NCBI GenBank assembly: GCA_937907705.1
Contig: CALCVP010000008.1
Coordinates: 1-64,000 of the forward strand
Direction: 5' to 3'
Length of the DNA: 64,000 nucleotides
DNA from: an uncultured Prevotella sp.
Lineage (GTDB): Bacteria > Bacteroidota > Bacteroidia > Bacteroidales > Bacteroidaceae
The notes below the pieces were generated by a model. That model was not told the DNA's origin and ran no database searches. It saw only the letters and a list, made by a program, of their open reading frames with translations. Every line of letters begins with the position of its first letter. Position 1 is the first letter of the stretch. Positions 52,334-60,361 of the stretch are shown piece by piece. The position numbers and the translations under genes are program-made.

Positions 52334-53104
52334 TTATTTCAATCTTGCAGAATAAGGAGCTGGGCTTGATTCAGCACTTGTCAAATCATATTTACGCCCT
52401 TCCAAGCTAAAAGTTACGGTTTTTTCGCCACTGAACGACAGGTAATGCAGTGCCAATTTTGCTTCTTTCTGAGGTGCCATATTCACGTCTTTCAGATTAA
52501 AAGCCACTAAAGCATCGCCCCAATGTCCCTTGGTATCGCCCATAGCATCTTGCCTAAGTTCCACTTGAAACACCCCGTCTTTAATGCCTTTATAAAGCAA
52601 ATTGACCTTATGAGCCACACCATCATTACCCCAAAGGGTGCGCAAGCGGAGAGTCAGATAACCGTCTTCTGCCACTGTTGTCCAATCATCTACTATCTCT
52701 ACGGCATCGTTTCCATACAGCTCGTCAACATTTTCTGAAGGGAAATTCACTATGTTCTTGGTAAGAATGCTGTCCATCCAGTTGACATATACGCTGTAAG
52801 AATTGTCAAATTTGCCTGCACCTGTCTGCCCATTGTCTTTCACACGGTAGCAATTTACCAAGGCTCTTACCTCCTTATTGCCATAAGGCGATTGCGAAAC
52901 GTTGGCTGGCAGGAGTACGACACTATCGTTGAGCTGCATAAAAAAGCCTCCTTCCGCATTGGGCTTTACAGTTACCAACGCATTGGCAAAACTTGGATTG
53001 TAAGGTACATACACATCATCCGTATCGCAAGATCCTACTGTCAATATCGCCATAAAGGCTACTACTATACCCACAAACTTCAATATCGTTTTCATATTTT
53101 TCAT
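52334..53104 (-). CDS. NigD-like lipoprotein
   Basis: A 256-residue lipoprotein with lipobox TVGSC followed by DTDD, an acidic surface-export-like signal. The N-terminal OB-like domain (ALVTVKPNAEGGFFMQLNDSVVLLPAN, in part) and the C-terminal immunoglobulin-like domain match NigD-like proteins, named after the gene nigD in a Bacteroidales bacteriocin locus. Their actual role is not established. It sits 94 bases before the sigma factor gene on the same strand and might be part of its signalling unit. Confidence 0.82.
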   Translation of the reverse strand: MKNMKTILKFVGIVVAFMAILTVGSCDTDDVYVPYNPSFANALVTVKPNAEGGFFMQLNDSVVLLPANVSQSPYGNKEVRALVNCYRVKDNGQTGAGKFDNSYSVYVNWMDSILTKNIVNFPSENVDELYGNDAVEIVDDWTTVAEDGYLTLRLRTLWGNDGVAHKVNLLYKGIKDGVFQVELRQDAMGDTKGHWGDALVAFNLKDVNMAPQKEAKLALHYLSFSGEKTVTFSLEGRKYDLTSAESSPAPYSARLK

Positions 53105-53204
53105 GTTTTAAAGAATGATTATACACTAATAGAAACACTACCAAATAGAAAATCTTGCATGAAAAGCTCAAAAAATTGCAATAAAAAGCATTTTTGCCAA
53201 ATAA

Positions 53205-53252
53205 AAAATACGGCAACACAAGTATCACGAAGCCCCTGTATTGCCGTATTTT
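53205..53252 (-). terminator. Terminator hairpin after the DUF4831 gene
   Basis: AAAATACGGCAA (53205-53216) and TTGCCGTATTTT (53241-53252) form a perfect 12-base-pair stem. On the minus strand it is followed by a short T-rich stretch. Confidence 0.7.
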
Positions 53253-53291
53253 AAAGCCATTCAGCGCGCTGATAGCCGCTTCCAAGCCTGT

Positions 53292-54353
53292 TTATTTCTT
53301 GATAATGTCTGCCTTTAGCAGTTCTGCACTGCCTGTAACCGGATTCAATACCAATTGTGTATCAAACTTTCTGCCAAACAATTCATCATTCAATTGCTCT
53401 GTTTTGCCAAACTGTGCAGCATACAATTCATAGGTGGCCTGCTGCTTGTTGCCTGCAAAAAGTGTTACAGCTATCTTTCCCGGCAGGTTCACATATATGC
53501 CACTGTTGTCTTTAGGCTTCTTTGTGGTTAGCATATAGTCCTGTATGGAAGGAGTAAGATGTTTGTCGGCAACAGATACATAATAAGGACTGCCACCCAA
53601 ATCATCGGCATCAGTCATGCCCATCCATTTGGAAAAGCGGAACAACAGCTGCTTGTTTACCTCTTTAACTGGCACAAAGCTGATTACCGTTTCAGTGGTA
53701 TCTTTTGTCGTTACGCCAGAGAACAGCTGCATCAAGGCACGCTCTTGCGTATCAAGATTGCCAAGCATCAGCTTTAATTGCTCCCCGTCTTTCGGCATAA
53801 AGTCTGCCTGTCCTTTGCTCAATGCACTCTTGCTGTCGCGTATGTCATAGATTTCCACTGCGCTGAGTTCTGCCATTTTTGCCGAACTTCCTGCCGAAAG
53901 GATATCTTCATTCATATAATCGTGAGGATTAAGCGCCTTGGGCTTGGCAGCAGGAACAAAGGGTTTGGGCCGGCTTACCTCCTTAGGAGTAGCATTAATG
54001 GCCAGCAACACGCCATTGTCATCTAACTGCAGCTTTTGTATATTGTGCTTACCATCGGTAGGAGCCATGTAATATTTAGCCGTGTCCCGTTCGCCAACGG
54101 TGTTCACTTTGATATTTATTATACGATAAGAGACAGCAGGTTGCATTTTCACATTTTGGAGTTTCATGTATTTCTCCGCATAAACAGCAAACTCACCTGG
54201 TGTGTATGAAGTTTTCTCCACTTGCACAGTGAATCGCATTTCAGTGCGTGGAAGATAATAACTTGTGCCCTCTTCAGCCTTTTTAAGGTTCTGAGCAGAA
54301 GCAACATGTACACCTGCCATCAAGAGAGCAGATGCCAAAAGAAGTTTTTTCAT
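53292..54353 (-). CDS. DUF4831 family exported protein
   Basis: A 353-residue protein with a signal peptide (KKLLLASALLMAGVHVASAQ) and no lipobox, so probably periplasmic. The mature start TSYYLPRTEMRFTVQVEKTSY (in part) is typical of DUF4831, found only in Bacteroidetes. Function unknown. The ATG at 54351-54353 is chosen over a frame start 6 codons upstream. It lies 54 bases after the nnr stop and may be co-transcribed with it, as in other Bacteroidales, but no functional link is evident. Confidence 0.82.
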   Translation of the reverse strand: MKKLLLASALLMAGVHVASAQNLKKAEEGTSYYLPRTEMRFTVQVEKTSYTPGEFAVYAEKYMKLQNVKMQPAVSYRIINIKVNTVGERDTAKYYMAPTDGKHNIQKLQLDDNGVLLAINATPKEVSRPKPFVPAAKPKALNPHDYMNEDILSAGSSAKMAELSAVEIYDIRDSKSALSKGQADFMPKDGEQLKLMLGNLDTQERALMQLFSGVTTKDTTETVISFVPVKEVNKQLLFRFSKWMGMTDADDLGGSPYYVSVADKHLTPSIQDYMLTTKKPKDNSGIYVNLPGKIAVTLFAGNKQQATYELYAAQFGKTEQLNDELFGRKFDTQLVLNPVTGSAELLKADIIKK

Positions 54354-54407
54354 ACGTCTATTGTTTATCAATTTTATTTCATTTATCAGTCTGAAAGCTA
54401 CCTGCCT

Positions 54408-55925
54408 TTACGCCAACAATTGCTTGAACGCCTGTGGCAAGTATTTGATTATATCACCTGCCACCATACATTCCATGCCCACTTCGCGTGCTGCCAAATC
54501 ACCGGCAAGGCCATGCAGATACATGCCTAACAAGCAAGCATCGTACTGTTTGTAGCCTCTTGCCAACAGAGCGGTAATGATGCCCGTGAGCACATCGCCG
54601 CTTCCTGCTGTTGCCATGCCTGCATTGCCAGTTGGATTGAACACGATACGCCCACTGGGCGTGCACAACGCAGAATAATGCCCTTTCAATATAATATAAG
54701 CATTGAGATGTTCTGCCAAATCACGGGCATTGGCCAAGCGCTCATAACTATCCGTAAAATGAGCACCGACAAGGCGTTCAAACTCTTTAGGATGTGGGGT
54801 CAATATAAGCCCTTTAGGCAGTTGTTGCAACCAAGCCCTGTGGTTGGCCAGTATATTAAGGCCATCGGCATCAATCACCATCGGCACTTGTGCCCCCCTT
54901 ATTTGCGTTATCATGGCAATGGCAGAGGTCTCGTTCAGTCCTAATCCAGGCCCTATGCCCAGCGCATTATAAGGAGTCAGCTCCACGGCTTCAGAAAAGT
55001 AACATTCTTCTTTGTCTGCCTTGACAATGGCTTCAGGCACTGCCAATTGCATAATGTCATTGTTGCGGCGTGGCGTACACACCGTAACCTTGCCCACACC
55101 ACTGCGCAAGCAAGCCCTCGTTGCCAATATAGCCGCTCCTGCCATGCCGTAGCTGCCTGCCACCAACAAAGCATTGCCCATGTCGCCTTTATGGGCAAAG
55201 GCATGGCGCGGACGCATAACAGATTGCAGATAGGCTTTGTCTGTCAAACTATAATTGGTCTTGATATGTGCTGTACCTTCCTCACTGAGGTGTATGTCGA
55301 GTATTTTCAACTCGCCTAAAAACTGCTGGTTCTCCGCAAAGAGGAAAGAGAGCTTGGTATTCTGCAATGTCAGTGTAAGGTCGGCTTCTATAATATTGGT
55401 CCTCACATTATAAGTGTTGTCTTCAGTCATCAAGCCAGAAGGCACATCAAGGCTTACTACCGTAGCTGCCGACTGGTTGATATACTTGACCAAAGAGGCA
55501 AAACCGCCAGCCAATGGCTTGTTCAATCCTGAGCCGAAAAGCCCGTCTACCACCAGTGTTCCAGCCTCTAACTTAGGTGGCTCAAATTCGTTGGTAATCT
55601 CATTAAAGCCCTTCACCAATTTCGCATCAACGAGCCGCTGCCTGTTCACGGAGCAATCATCAGACAACTTGCCTGTAATATTAAACAGATACACGTTTAC
55701 CGCATACTGGCGTTCTGCCAGCATACGTGCCACTGCCAGTGCATCGCCGCCATTGTTTCCCGGCCCTGCAAACACTATTACGGGCATTGTGTTGCTCCAT
55801 GTATCAGCTATGGCACGCGTCAGCGCCCGTGCTGCCCGTTCCATAAGGTCTATTGACTTGATTGGTTCGTTGTCAATAGTATATTTGTCAAGCTCATGTA
55901 TCTGAGCACTTGTAAATATCTTCAT
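54408..55925 (-). CDS. nnr: Bifunctional NAD(P)H-hydrate epimerase/ADP-dependent dehydratase
   Basis: A 505-residue cytoplasmic repair enzyme. The N-terminal YjeF domain (FAGPGNNGGDALAVARML, then VDGLFGSGLNKPL) epimerises damaged NAD(P)HX. The C-terminal ribokinase-like domain (AHKGDMGNALLVAGSYGMAGA, in part, then ILTPHPKEFERL and NPTGNAGMATAGSGDVLTG) dehydrates it back to NAD(P)H with ADP. Both halves appear complete. It is divergent from hpt with about 90 bases between them. Confidence 0.93.
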   Translation of the reverse strand: MKIFTSAQIHELDKYTIDNEPIKSIDLMERAARALTRAIADTWSNTMPVIVFAGPGNNGGDALAVARMLAERQYAVNVYLFNITGKLSDDCSVNRQRLVDAKLVKGFNEITNEFEPPKLEAGTLVVDGLFGSGLNKPLAGGFASLVKYINQSAATVVSLDVPSGLMTEDNTYNVRTNIIEADLTLTLQNTKLSFLFAENQQFLGELKILDIHLSEEGTAHIKTNYSLTDKAYLQSVMRPRHAFAHKGDMGNALLVAGSYGMAGAAILATRACLRSGVGKVTVCTPRRNNDIMQLAVPEAIVKADKEECYFSEAVELTPYNALGIGPGLGLNETSAIAMITQIRGAQVPMVIDADGLNILANHRAWLQQLPKGLILTPHPKEFERLVGAHFTDSYERLANARDLAEHLNAYIILKGHYSALCTPSGRIVFNPTGNAGMATAGSGDVLTGIITALLARGYKQYDACLLGMYLHGLAGDLAAREVGMECMVAGDIIKYLPQAFKQLLA

Positions 55926-55957
55926 CAGTGCAAAAATACAAAATTAATGCTAATCGA

Positions 55958-55990
55958 TTGTTAATGTTTGGTATATTTTTAGTAATTTTG
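55958..55990 (+). promoter_or_regulatory. Likely promoter of hpt
   Basis: TTG at 55958-55960 and TAATTTTG at 55983-55990, 22 bases apart, slightly longer than ideal. It lies 24 bases before the ATG at 56015 and rules out the upstream frame start at 55928. Confidence 0.5.
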
Positions 55991-56014
55991 TGCCAAAATT
56001 TCAAAAAAGGCATT

Positions 56015-56554
56015 ATGGCTAAGATTAAATTGCTTGATAAGGTGTTTGAGACATCTTATCCGGAAGAAGTTATTCTACAGCATGTCAAGGCTGTAGCAGA
56101 CCGTATCAACAAGGATTTAGCAGGTAAGAACCCTTTGTTTCTTGCCGTACTTAACGGCTCCTTTGTTTTTGCCGCAGACCTAATGCGCATGATCACTATC
56201 CCCAGTGAAATATCATTTGTCAAGCTTTCATCTTATCAAGGCACAGCATCTACCGGCAAGATTACCGAAGTAATCGGCCTTAACCAGGACATTTCAGGCC
56301 GGGATATCGTTATTGTGGAAGACATTGTGGAGTCTGGTCTCACCATGAAGCGCATGCTCCAGACGCTTGAGAAGCATCATCCTGCTTCTGTACATATCTG
56401 CACACTGTTGCTAAAACCAGAGAAGCTGGAGGTAGACTTAGACATAGAATATGCCGCTATGGAAATTCCTAACGACTTTATCGTGGGTTATGGCCTTGAC
56501 TATGACCAGCAAGGGCGCAACCTCCGCGACATTTACACCTTGGTAGAAGAGTAA
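56015..56554 (+). CDS. hpt: Hypoxanthine phosphoribosyltransferase
   Basis: A 179-residue purine salvage enzyme that makes IMP or GMP from the base and PRPP. The PRPP-binding signature is VIVEDIVESGLTM. FLAVLNGSFVFAADLMR and DFIVGYGLDYDQQGRNL are also typical. The ATG at 56015 has AAAAAAGG just before it. The frame extends 29 codons upstream, but that part overlaps the promoter. It is the first gene of an apparent hpt-adk-obgE-pgeF series. Confidence 0.93.
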   Translation: MAKIKLLDKVFETSYPEEVILQHVKAVADRINKDLAGKNPLFLAVLNGSFVFAADLMRMITIPSEISFVKLSSYQGTASTGKITEVIGLNQDISGRDIVIVEDIVESGLTMKRMLQTLEKHHPASVHICTLLLKPEKLEVDLDIEYAAMEIPNDFIVGYGLDYDQQGRNLRDIYTLVEE

Positions 56555-56580
56555 ATACAAACTATATTTTAAGTAAAGAG

Positions 56581-57153
56581 ATGAAGAATATTGTTATTTT
56601 CGGTGCCCCAGGTTCAGGCAAAGGCACACAGAGTGACTTAATGATCAAGAAGTATGGCTTTGGCCATATCTCTACCGGCGATGTGCTTCGCAACGAAATC
56701 AAGAATGAAACAGAATTGGGAAAGACTGCCAAGCAGTATATTGACAACGGCCAGTTGATTCCTGATGACTTGATGGTCAACATCTTGGCCAGCGTTTACG
56801 ACAGCTTTGGCAAAGACCACAAGGGGGTTATCTTTGACGGTTTTCCACGCACTATTCCCCAAGCCGAGGCACTGAAATCCATGCTCAACGAGCGTGGACA
56901 CAAGATTGCTGCCATGATAGAGCTTGACGTTCCTGAAGACGAACTGATGAAGCGCCTTATCAACCGTGGTAAGGAGAGTGGCCGTTCTGACGATAATGAA
57001 GAAACTATCAAGAAGCGCCTGAATGTTTACCACAACCAAACTGCACCTCTGATTGACTGGTACAGCAAGGAAAACATTCACCATCATATCAACGGTCTGG
57101 GTGAACTCGACCGCATTTTTGCCGATATCTGCAACGTTATAGACAACCTGTAA
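56581..57153 (+). CDS. adk: Adenylate kinase
   Basis: A 190-residue kinase that interconverts AMP, ADP and ATP. The P-loop is GAPGSGKGTQ at residues 7-16. GHISTGDVLRNEI and FDGFPRTIPQAE bind AMP. The lid is short and lacks zinc cysteines, which explains the length. It starts 26 bases after hpt, so the two are probably co-transcribed. A large inverted repeat follows it. Confidence 0.95.
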   Translation: MKNIVIFGAPGSGKGTQSDLMIKKYGFGHISTGDVLRNEIKNETELGKTAKQYIDNGQLIPDDLMVNILASVYDSFGKDHKGVIFDGFPRTIPQAEALKSMLNERGHKIAAMIELDVPEDELMKRLINRGKESGRSDDNEETIKKRLNVYHNQTAPLIDWYSKENIHHHINGLGELDRIFADICNVIDNL

Positions 57154-57168
57154 TATCACTTTGGTTGG

Positions 57169-57236
57169 CAAGTCAACAAGTTTGCGGACTGGTTTTTGCG
57201 TCATGCACGCCACCGCAAGCCAAGCTTGTTGACTTG
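57169..57236. repeat. Inverted repeat between adk and obgE
   Basis: CAAGTCAACAAG at 57169-57180 and CTTGTTGACTTG at 57225-57236 are perfectly complementary. Inside them TTGCGG pairs with CCGCAA across a bulge, making a long hairpin with a 25-base loop. It could end hpt-adk transcription partly or process the mRNA. Confidence 0.65.
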
Positions 57237-57403
57237 TCAACTCTTTGTTTTGGCAGGTGCTGACTGCCGTTTTCCTCTCAACAGCGCCCACTCCACCATT
57301 TTTCCGGACCCGTTGGTCCATCGTTGCAGTAGCGACACCCCTACCCTATATCGTCGCTGCCACACCAAATTACAACTGTAAAAACTATAAAATTCTTATA
57401 ATA

Positions 57404-58570
57404 ATGGCCGAATCCAATTTCGTTGATTACGTAAAAATCTACTGTCGCTCTGGCAAGGGTGGCAGGGGCTCCATGCACCTACGCCATGTAAAATACAACC
57501 CTAACGGTGGTCCCGACGGTGGCGATGGCGGCCACGGCGGCAGCATTTATCTGCGTGGCAACCACAACTACTGGACCCTGTTGCACCTGAAATACCAGCG
57601 CCACGTGTTCGCTGAGCATGGCGGCAACGGCGGACGCGACAAATGCCACGGCACAGACGGAAAAGACCAATATATCGATGTGCCTTGCGGAACAGTGGTC
57701 TACAATGCCGAGACAGGCAAATATGTGTGCGACGTTACCTACGACGGGCAAACCGTTTTGCTGCTGAAAGGCGGGCGCGGTGGCCTTGGCAACTTCCAGT
57801 TCCGCAGCGCTACCAACCAGGCTCCACGCTATGCACAGCCTGGAGAGCCAATGGAAGAAATGACTATCATATTGGAACTGAAGCTGTTGGCTGATGTCGG
57901 CTTGGTGGGCTTGCCCAATGCAGGCAAGTCTACGCTGCTTTCTGCCGTCTCCAGTGCACGCCCCAAGATTGCCAATTATCCCTTTACTACACTCGAACCT
58001 TCATTAGGCATTGTGAGTTACCACGACAAGCAATCGTTTGTGATGGCAGACATACCTGGCATTATCGAGGGTGCCAGCGAAGGAAAAGGCTTGGGTCTGC
58101 GCTTCTTGCGGCACATAGAGCGGAACTCTCTGCTGCTGTTTATGGTGCCCGGCGATACTGACGACATCAAAAAAGAGTATGAAGTATTGCTGAATGAGCT
58201 GAAAAATTTTAACCCTGAACTGTGCGACAAGCACCGTGTATTGGCTGTAACCAAGTGCGACCTACTCGATGACGAGTTGATAGAAATGCTCAAGGCCACT
58301 ACACCCGATGACATTCCGGTAGTGTTTATCTCTGCTGTTACGGGCCAAGGCATTGACGAGCTGAAAGATATACTGTGGAAAGAGCTGAACAGCGAGAGCA
58401 ACAAACTGCAGGAAATCACCTCAGACGATACCTTGGTACACCGCGACAAAGACCTCAGTACACTGCCGCAAGAGCTGCAAGTGGAGGGTGAAGACGAGAT
58501 AGAATTTATCGATGACGATGAGATAGAAGACGTAGACGACTTTGAATACGTTGATATTGAAGACGAATAA
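57404..58570 (+). CDS. obgE: GTPase Obg
   Basis: A 388-residue GTPase that acts in late assembly of the large ribosomal subunit and in stress control. The glycine-rich Obg fold (about 1-160, GGPDGGDGGHGG-type) is followed by the G domain: G1 GLPNAGKS, G3 DIPG, G4 TKCD. The C-terminal tail is strikingly acidic (about 45 residues rich in Asp and Glu). The ATG at 57404 matches the universal start (MAESNFVDYVKIYCRSG). The open frame runs 53 codons upstream into the inverted repeat without support. Confidence 0.95.
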   Translation: MAESNFVDYVKIYCRSGKGGRGSMHLRHVKYNPNGGPDGGDGGHGGSIYLRGNHNYWTLLHLKYQRHVFAEHGGNGGRDKCHGTDGKDQYIDVPCGTVVYNAETGKYVCDVTYDGQTVLLLKGGRGGLGNFQFRSATNQAPRYAQPGEPMEEMTIILELKLLADVGLVGLPNAGKSTLLSAVSSARPKIANYPFTTLEPSLGIVSYHDKQSFVMADIPGIIEGASEGKGLGLRFLRHIERNSLLLFMVPGDTDDIKKEYEVLLNELKNFNPELCDKHRVLAVTKCDLLDDELIEMLKATTPDDIPVVFISAVTGQGIDELKDILWKELNSESNKLQEITSDDTLVHRDKDLSTLPQELQVEGEDEIEFIDDDEIEDVDDFEYVDIEDE

Positions 58571-58582
58571 ATACTTTTTATC

Positions 58583-59362
58583 ATGCTGAAACCACAACTT
58601 ACACAATATGACATATTCCCCGATGTATTGGCTTTTAGCACTACCCGCCACGGAGGATGCAGCACCGGAACTTATGGCGAGATGAACATTAACCGCTATT
58701 GTGGCGATGATGACATAGCCGTAGCACGCAACACGGAGGCTCTGGCACAGGAAATCGGGGTGGACAAGGCACGCATTATCATGCCACACCAAACTCATGG
58801 TATAGAAATCATGCAGATAGCTCCCGACTTTTTAGGTCTTCCGCAGTCAGTGAAAGACATGATTTTAGAGGGTGTCGATGGCGTAATGACAGACATCAAA
58901 GACCTTTGTATCGGAGTGTCTACCGCCGACTGTATACCTATTATTATATATGATCCCGACCACCACTGTGCGGCTGCCGTGCATGCAGGCTGGCGCGGCA
59001 CAGTGAAGAGCATCGCGCTCAAAGCGGTAAGAGCAATGCAGGTGAGCTACAAGAGCAAACCTGAAACACTGACAGCAGTAATAGGACCAGGCATCTCTAT
59101 GGAAGCCTTTGAGGTAGGCGATGAGGTGTACAATGAGTTTGCTGCTGCCCACTTCGACATGGAAGCTATCAGCTGCCGCAAGGACAAGTGGCACATTGAC
59201 CTTCCAGCCTGCAACCGAGACCAACTGATAATGGCTGGACTGAAAGAGAACAACATTCAGATGTCGGGCATCTGCACTTACACCCACTCTGACGACTATT
59301 TCTCAGCACGCAAACTGGGCAAAGATTCCGGCAGAATATTTACAGGCGTGATGCTGAAATAA
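58583..59362 (+). CDS. pgeF: Peptidoglycan editing factor/purine nucleoside phosphorylase, laccase-fold
   Basis: A 259-residue YfiH/PgeF-type protein. Zinc- or copper-binding residues are in STADCIPI (Cys) and AVHAGWRGT (His), with FSTTRHGG near the start. Family members cleave purine nucleosides by phosphorolysis, and in E. coli PgeF keeps peptidoglycan composition correct. It begins 12 bases after obgE, so it is in the same transcript, which ends in the terminator at 59398-59445. Confidence 0.9.
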   Translation: MLKPQLTQYDIFPDVLAFSTTRHGGCSTGTYGEMNINRYCGDDDIAVARNTEALAQEIGVDKARIIMPHQTHGIEIMQIAPDFLGLPQSVKDMILEGVDGVMTDIKDLCIGVSTADCIPIIIYDPDHHCAAAVHAGWRGTVKSIALKAVRAMQVSYKSKPETLTAVIGPGISMEAFEVGDEVYNEFAAAHFDMEAISCRKDKWHIDLPACNRDQLIMAGLKENNIQMSGICTYTHSDDYFSARKLGKDSGRIFTGVMLK

Positions 59363-59397
59363 GGCATGGCAATGCCATACAGCACACTTATAACAAG

Positions 59398-59445
59398 GTA
59401 TAACAAAAGCGGTAGCCTCTGTTGAGACTACCGCTTTTGTTATAC
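59398..59445 (+). terminator. Strong intrinsic terminator after pgeF
   Basis: A perfect 18-base-pair stem: arms 59398-59415 and 59428-59445 (core ACAAAAGCGGTAG) around a 12-base loop. The right arm contains TTTT and ends in TTATACTTTCC. It ends the hpt-adk-obgE-pgeF series. Confidence 0.85.
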
Positions 59446-59507
59446 TTTCCTTTGACTGCAAAGACCAAGACACATTCTTGTCTATTCTTGTGCAAGCTAT
59501 TCCCCCC

Positions 59508-59675
59508 TTATTTGTCTATAAAATAAGCAAAGAAGAGAGCCGCTGCTACTGCCAAAGCCAACAACACTAAAAGGACATAGGTTATTTTAGCTAAACGCTT
59601 ACGGTTTTTTGCCGCTAAAAAGCTGGCTTTCTTAAATTCTTCAGACTCATCCACATGATGATGATTGTGATCCAT
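59508..59675 (-). CDS. 55-residue membrane protein with histidine-rich N-terminus
   Basis: A short gene from ATG at 59673-59675 to TAA at 59508-59510. The product starts MDHNHHHVDESEEFKKASF, continues with a basic stretch (AAKNRKRLAK), then one hydrophobic helix of about 20 residues (ITYVLLVLLALAVAAALFF) and ends AYFIDK. This is a credible single-pass inner-membrane protein with a cytoplasmic head. The HNHHH run could bind a metal. I do not recognise a family. The long gap around it and the good protein-like composition support a real gene. Confidence 0.7.
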   Translation of the reverse strand: MDHNHHHVDESEEFKKASFLAAKNRKRLAKITYVLLVLLALAVAAALFFAYFIDK

Positions 59676-60077
59676 AAATATAATATCTTTTATCCGTTTC
59701 CATTACGCCCTCAAACTAATAATCACAACTATCTTATAACCAACAAATTAAGTATAAATTACATTCGGGGGGGTAATTTCATGTTTAAATTGCAACTGCA
59801 AATATACATAATTTAATTGGCTCTCTTACATTCTGACACCGTTAATATTTACTAAACAAAGTATTTTGTCCTTTGGTTTGACGATTTGATATGTCATTTT
59901 TACGGCTTTTGTAGTCAATCATTCCCATAATGCAGTTGTGATGATGAATTATTAACAGGTACTCATAATCATATCAAATAATGAATATTGATATATACGA
60001 TTAATTTTGAACACCTACTTACTAATATGCCTCAAAATTGCTTTTGTCAAGCTTATGCCTGTGTTTCACTTTCCAAA

Positions 60078-60187
60078 AGCAGTGCAATGGGGTTCTGATT
60101 GCACTGCTTTCATCGCCCGATTGCACCGTTATCGCCTGCTGATTGCACCGTTTTGGGACGGCAAGAGCACTGCAATCGGAAAGCCCT
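60078..60187. repeat. 22-base-period repeat array (array I), five units
   Basis: Units start at 60078 (AGCAGTGCAATGG), 60100 (TGCACTGCTTTC), 60122 (TGCACCGTTATCG), 60144 (TGCACCGTTTTGG) and 60166 (AGCACTGCAATCGG). Forward units at both ends flank three reverse-complement units. The first two units form AGCAGTGCAAT/ATTGCACTGCT. Confidence 0.88.
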
Positions 60188-60322
60188 TGCAACATACATG
60201 AAATACGGACAGATATCTTGCCTTTATCCAAAGGAACAATAGCCAGGAAGAAGACAGGCAAACCACTACCAGCAGTCAAAAGAAGCAACTTAGCGGCAAT
60301 GCGACAAAATATCGGCCAATCT

Positions 60323-60354
60323 TTGCTTTAGCTCTAAAAAAAGTATTATATTTG
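60323..60354 (+). promoter_or_regulatory. Promoter of rpoN
   Basis: TTG at 60323-60325 and TATATTTG at 60347-60354, 21 bases apart, with the -7 element only 7 bases before the ATG at 60362. Transcription would start at or near the start codon, giving a nearly leaderless mRNA. Confidence 0.65.
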
Positions 60355-60361
60355 CAGCGTT

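Larger units (their letters stand above)
59676..60361. other. 686-base intergenic region
   Basis: Divergent gap between the small membrane protein gene and rpoN. It holds a run of seven G at 59767-59773, a possible minus-strand -7 element at 59799-59806 (TATATTTG), repeat array I (60078-60187) and the rpoN promoter. No gene is seen between 59810 and 60060. Confidence 0.6.

Noticed and set aside
1..60187. CRISPR array
   Set aside because: The repeats are imperfect, have no unique spacers between them, are scattered through the window and contain inverted units; no cas gene is present.
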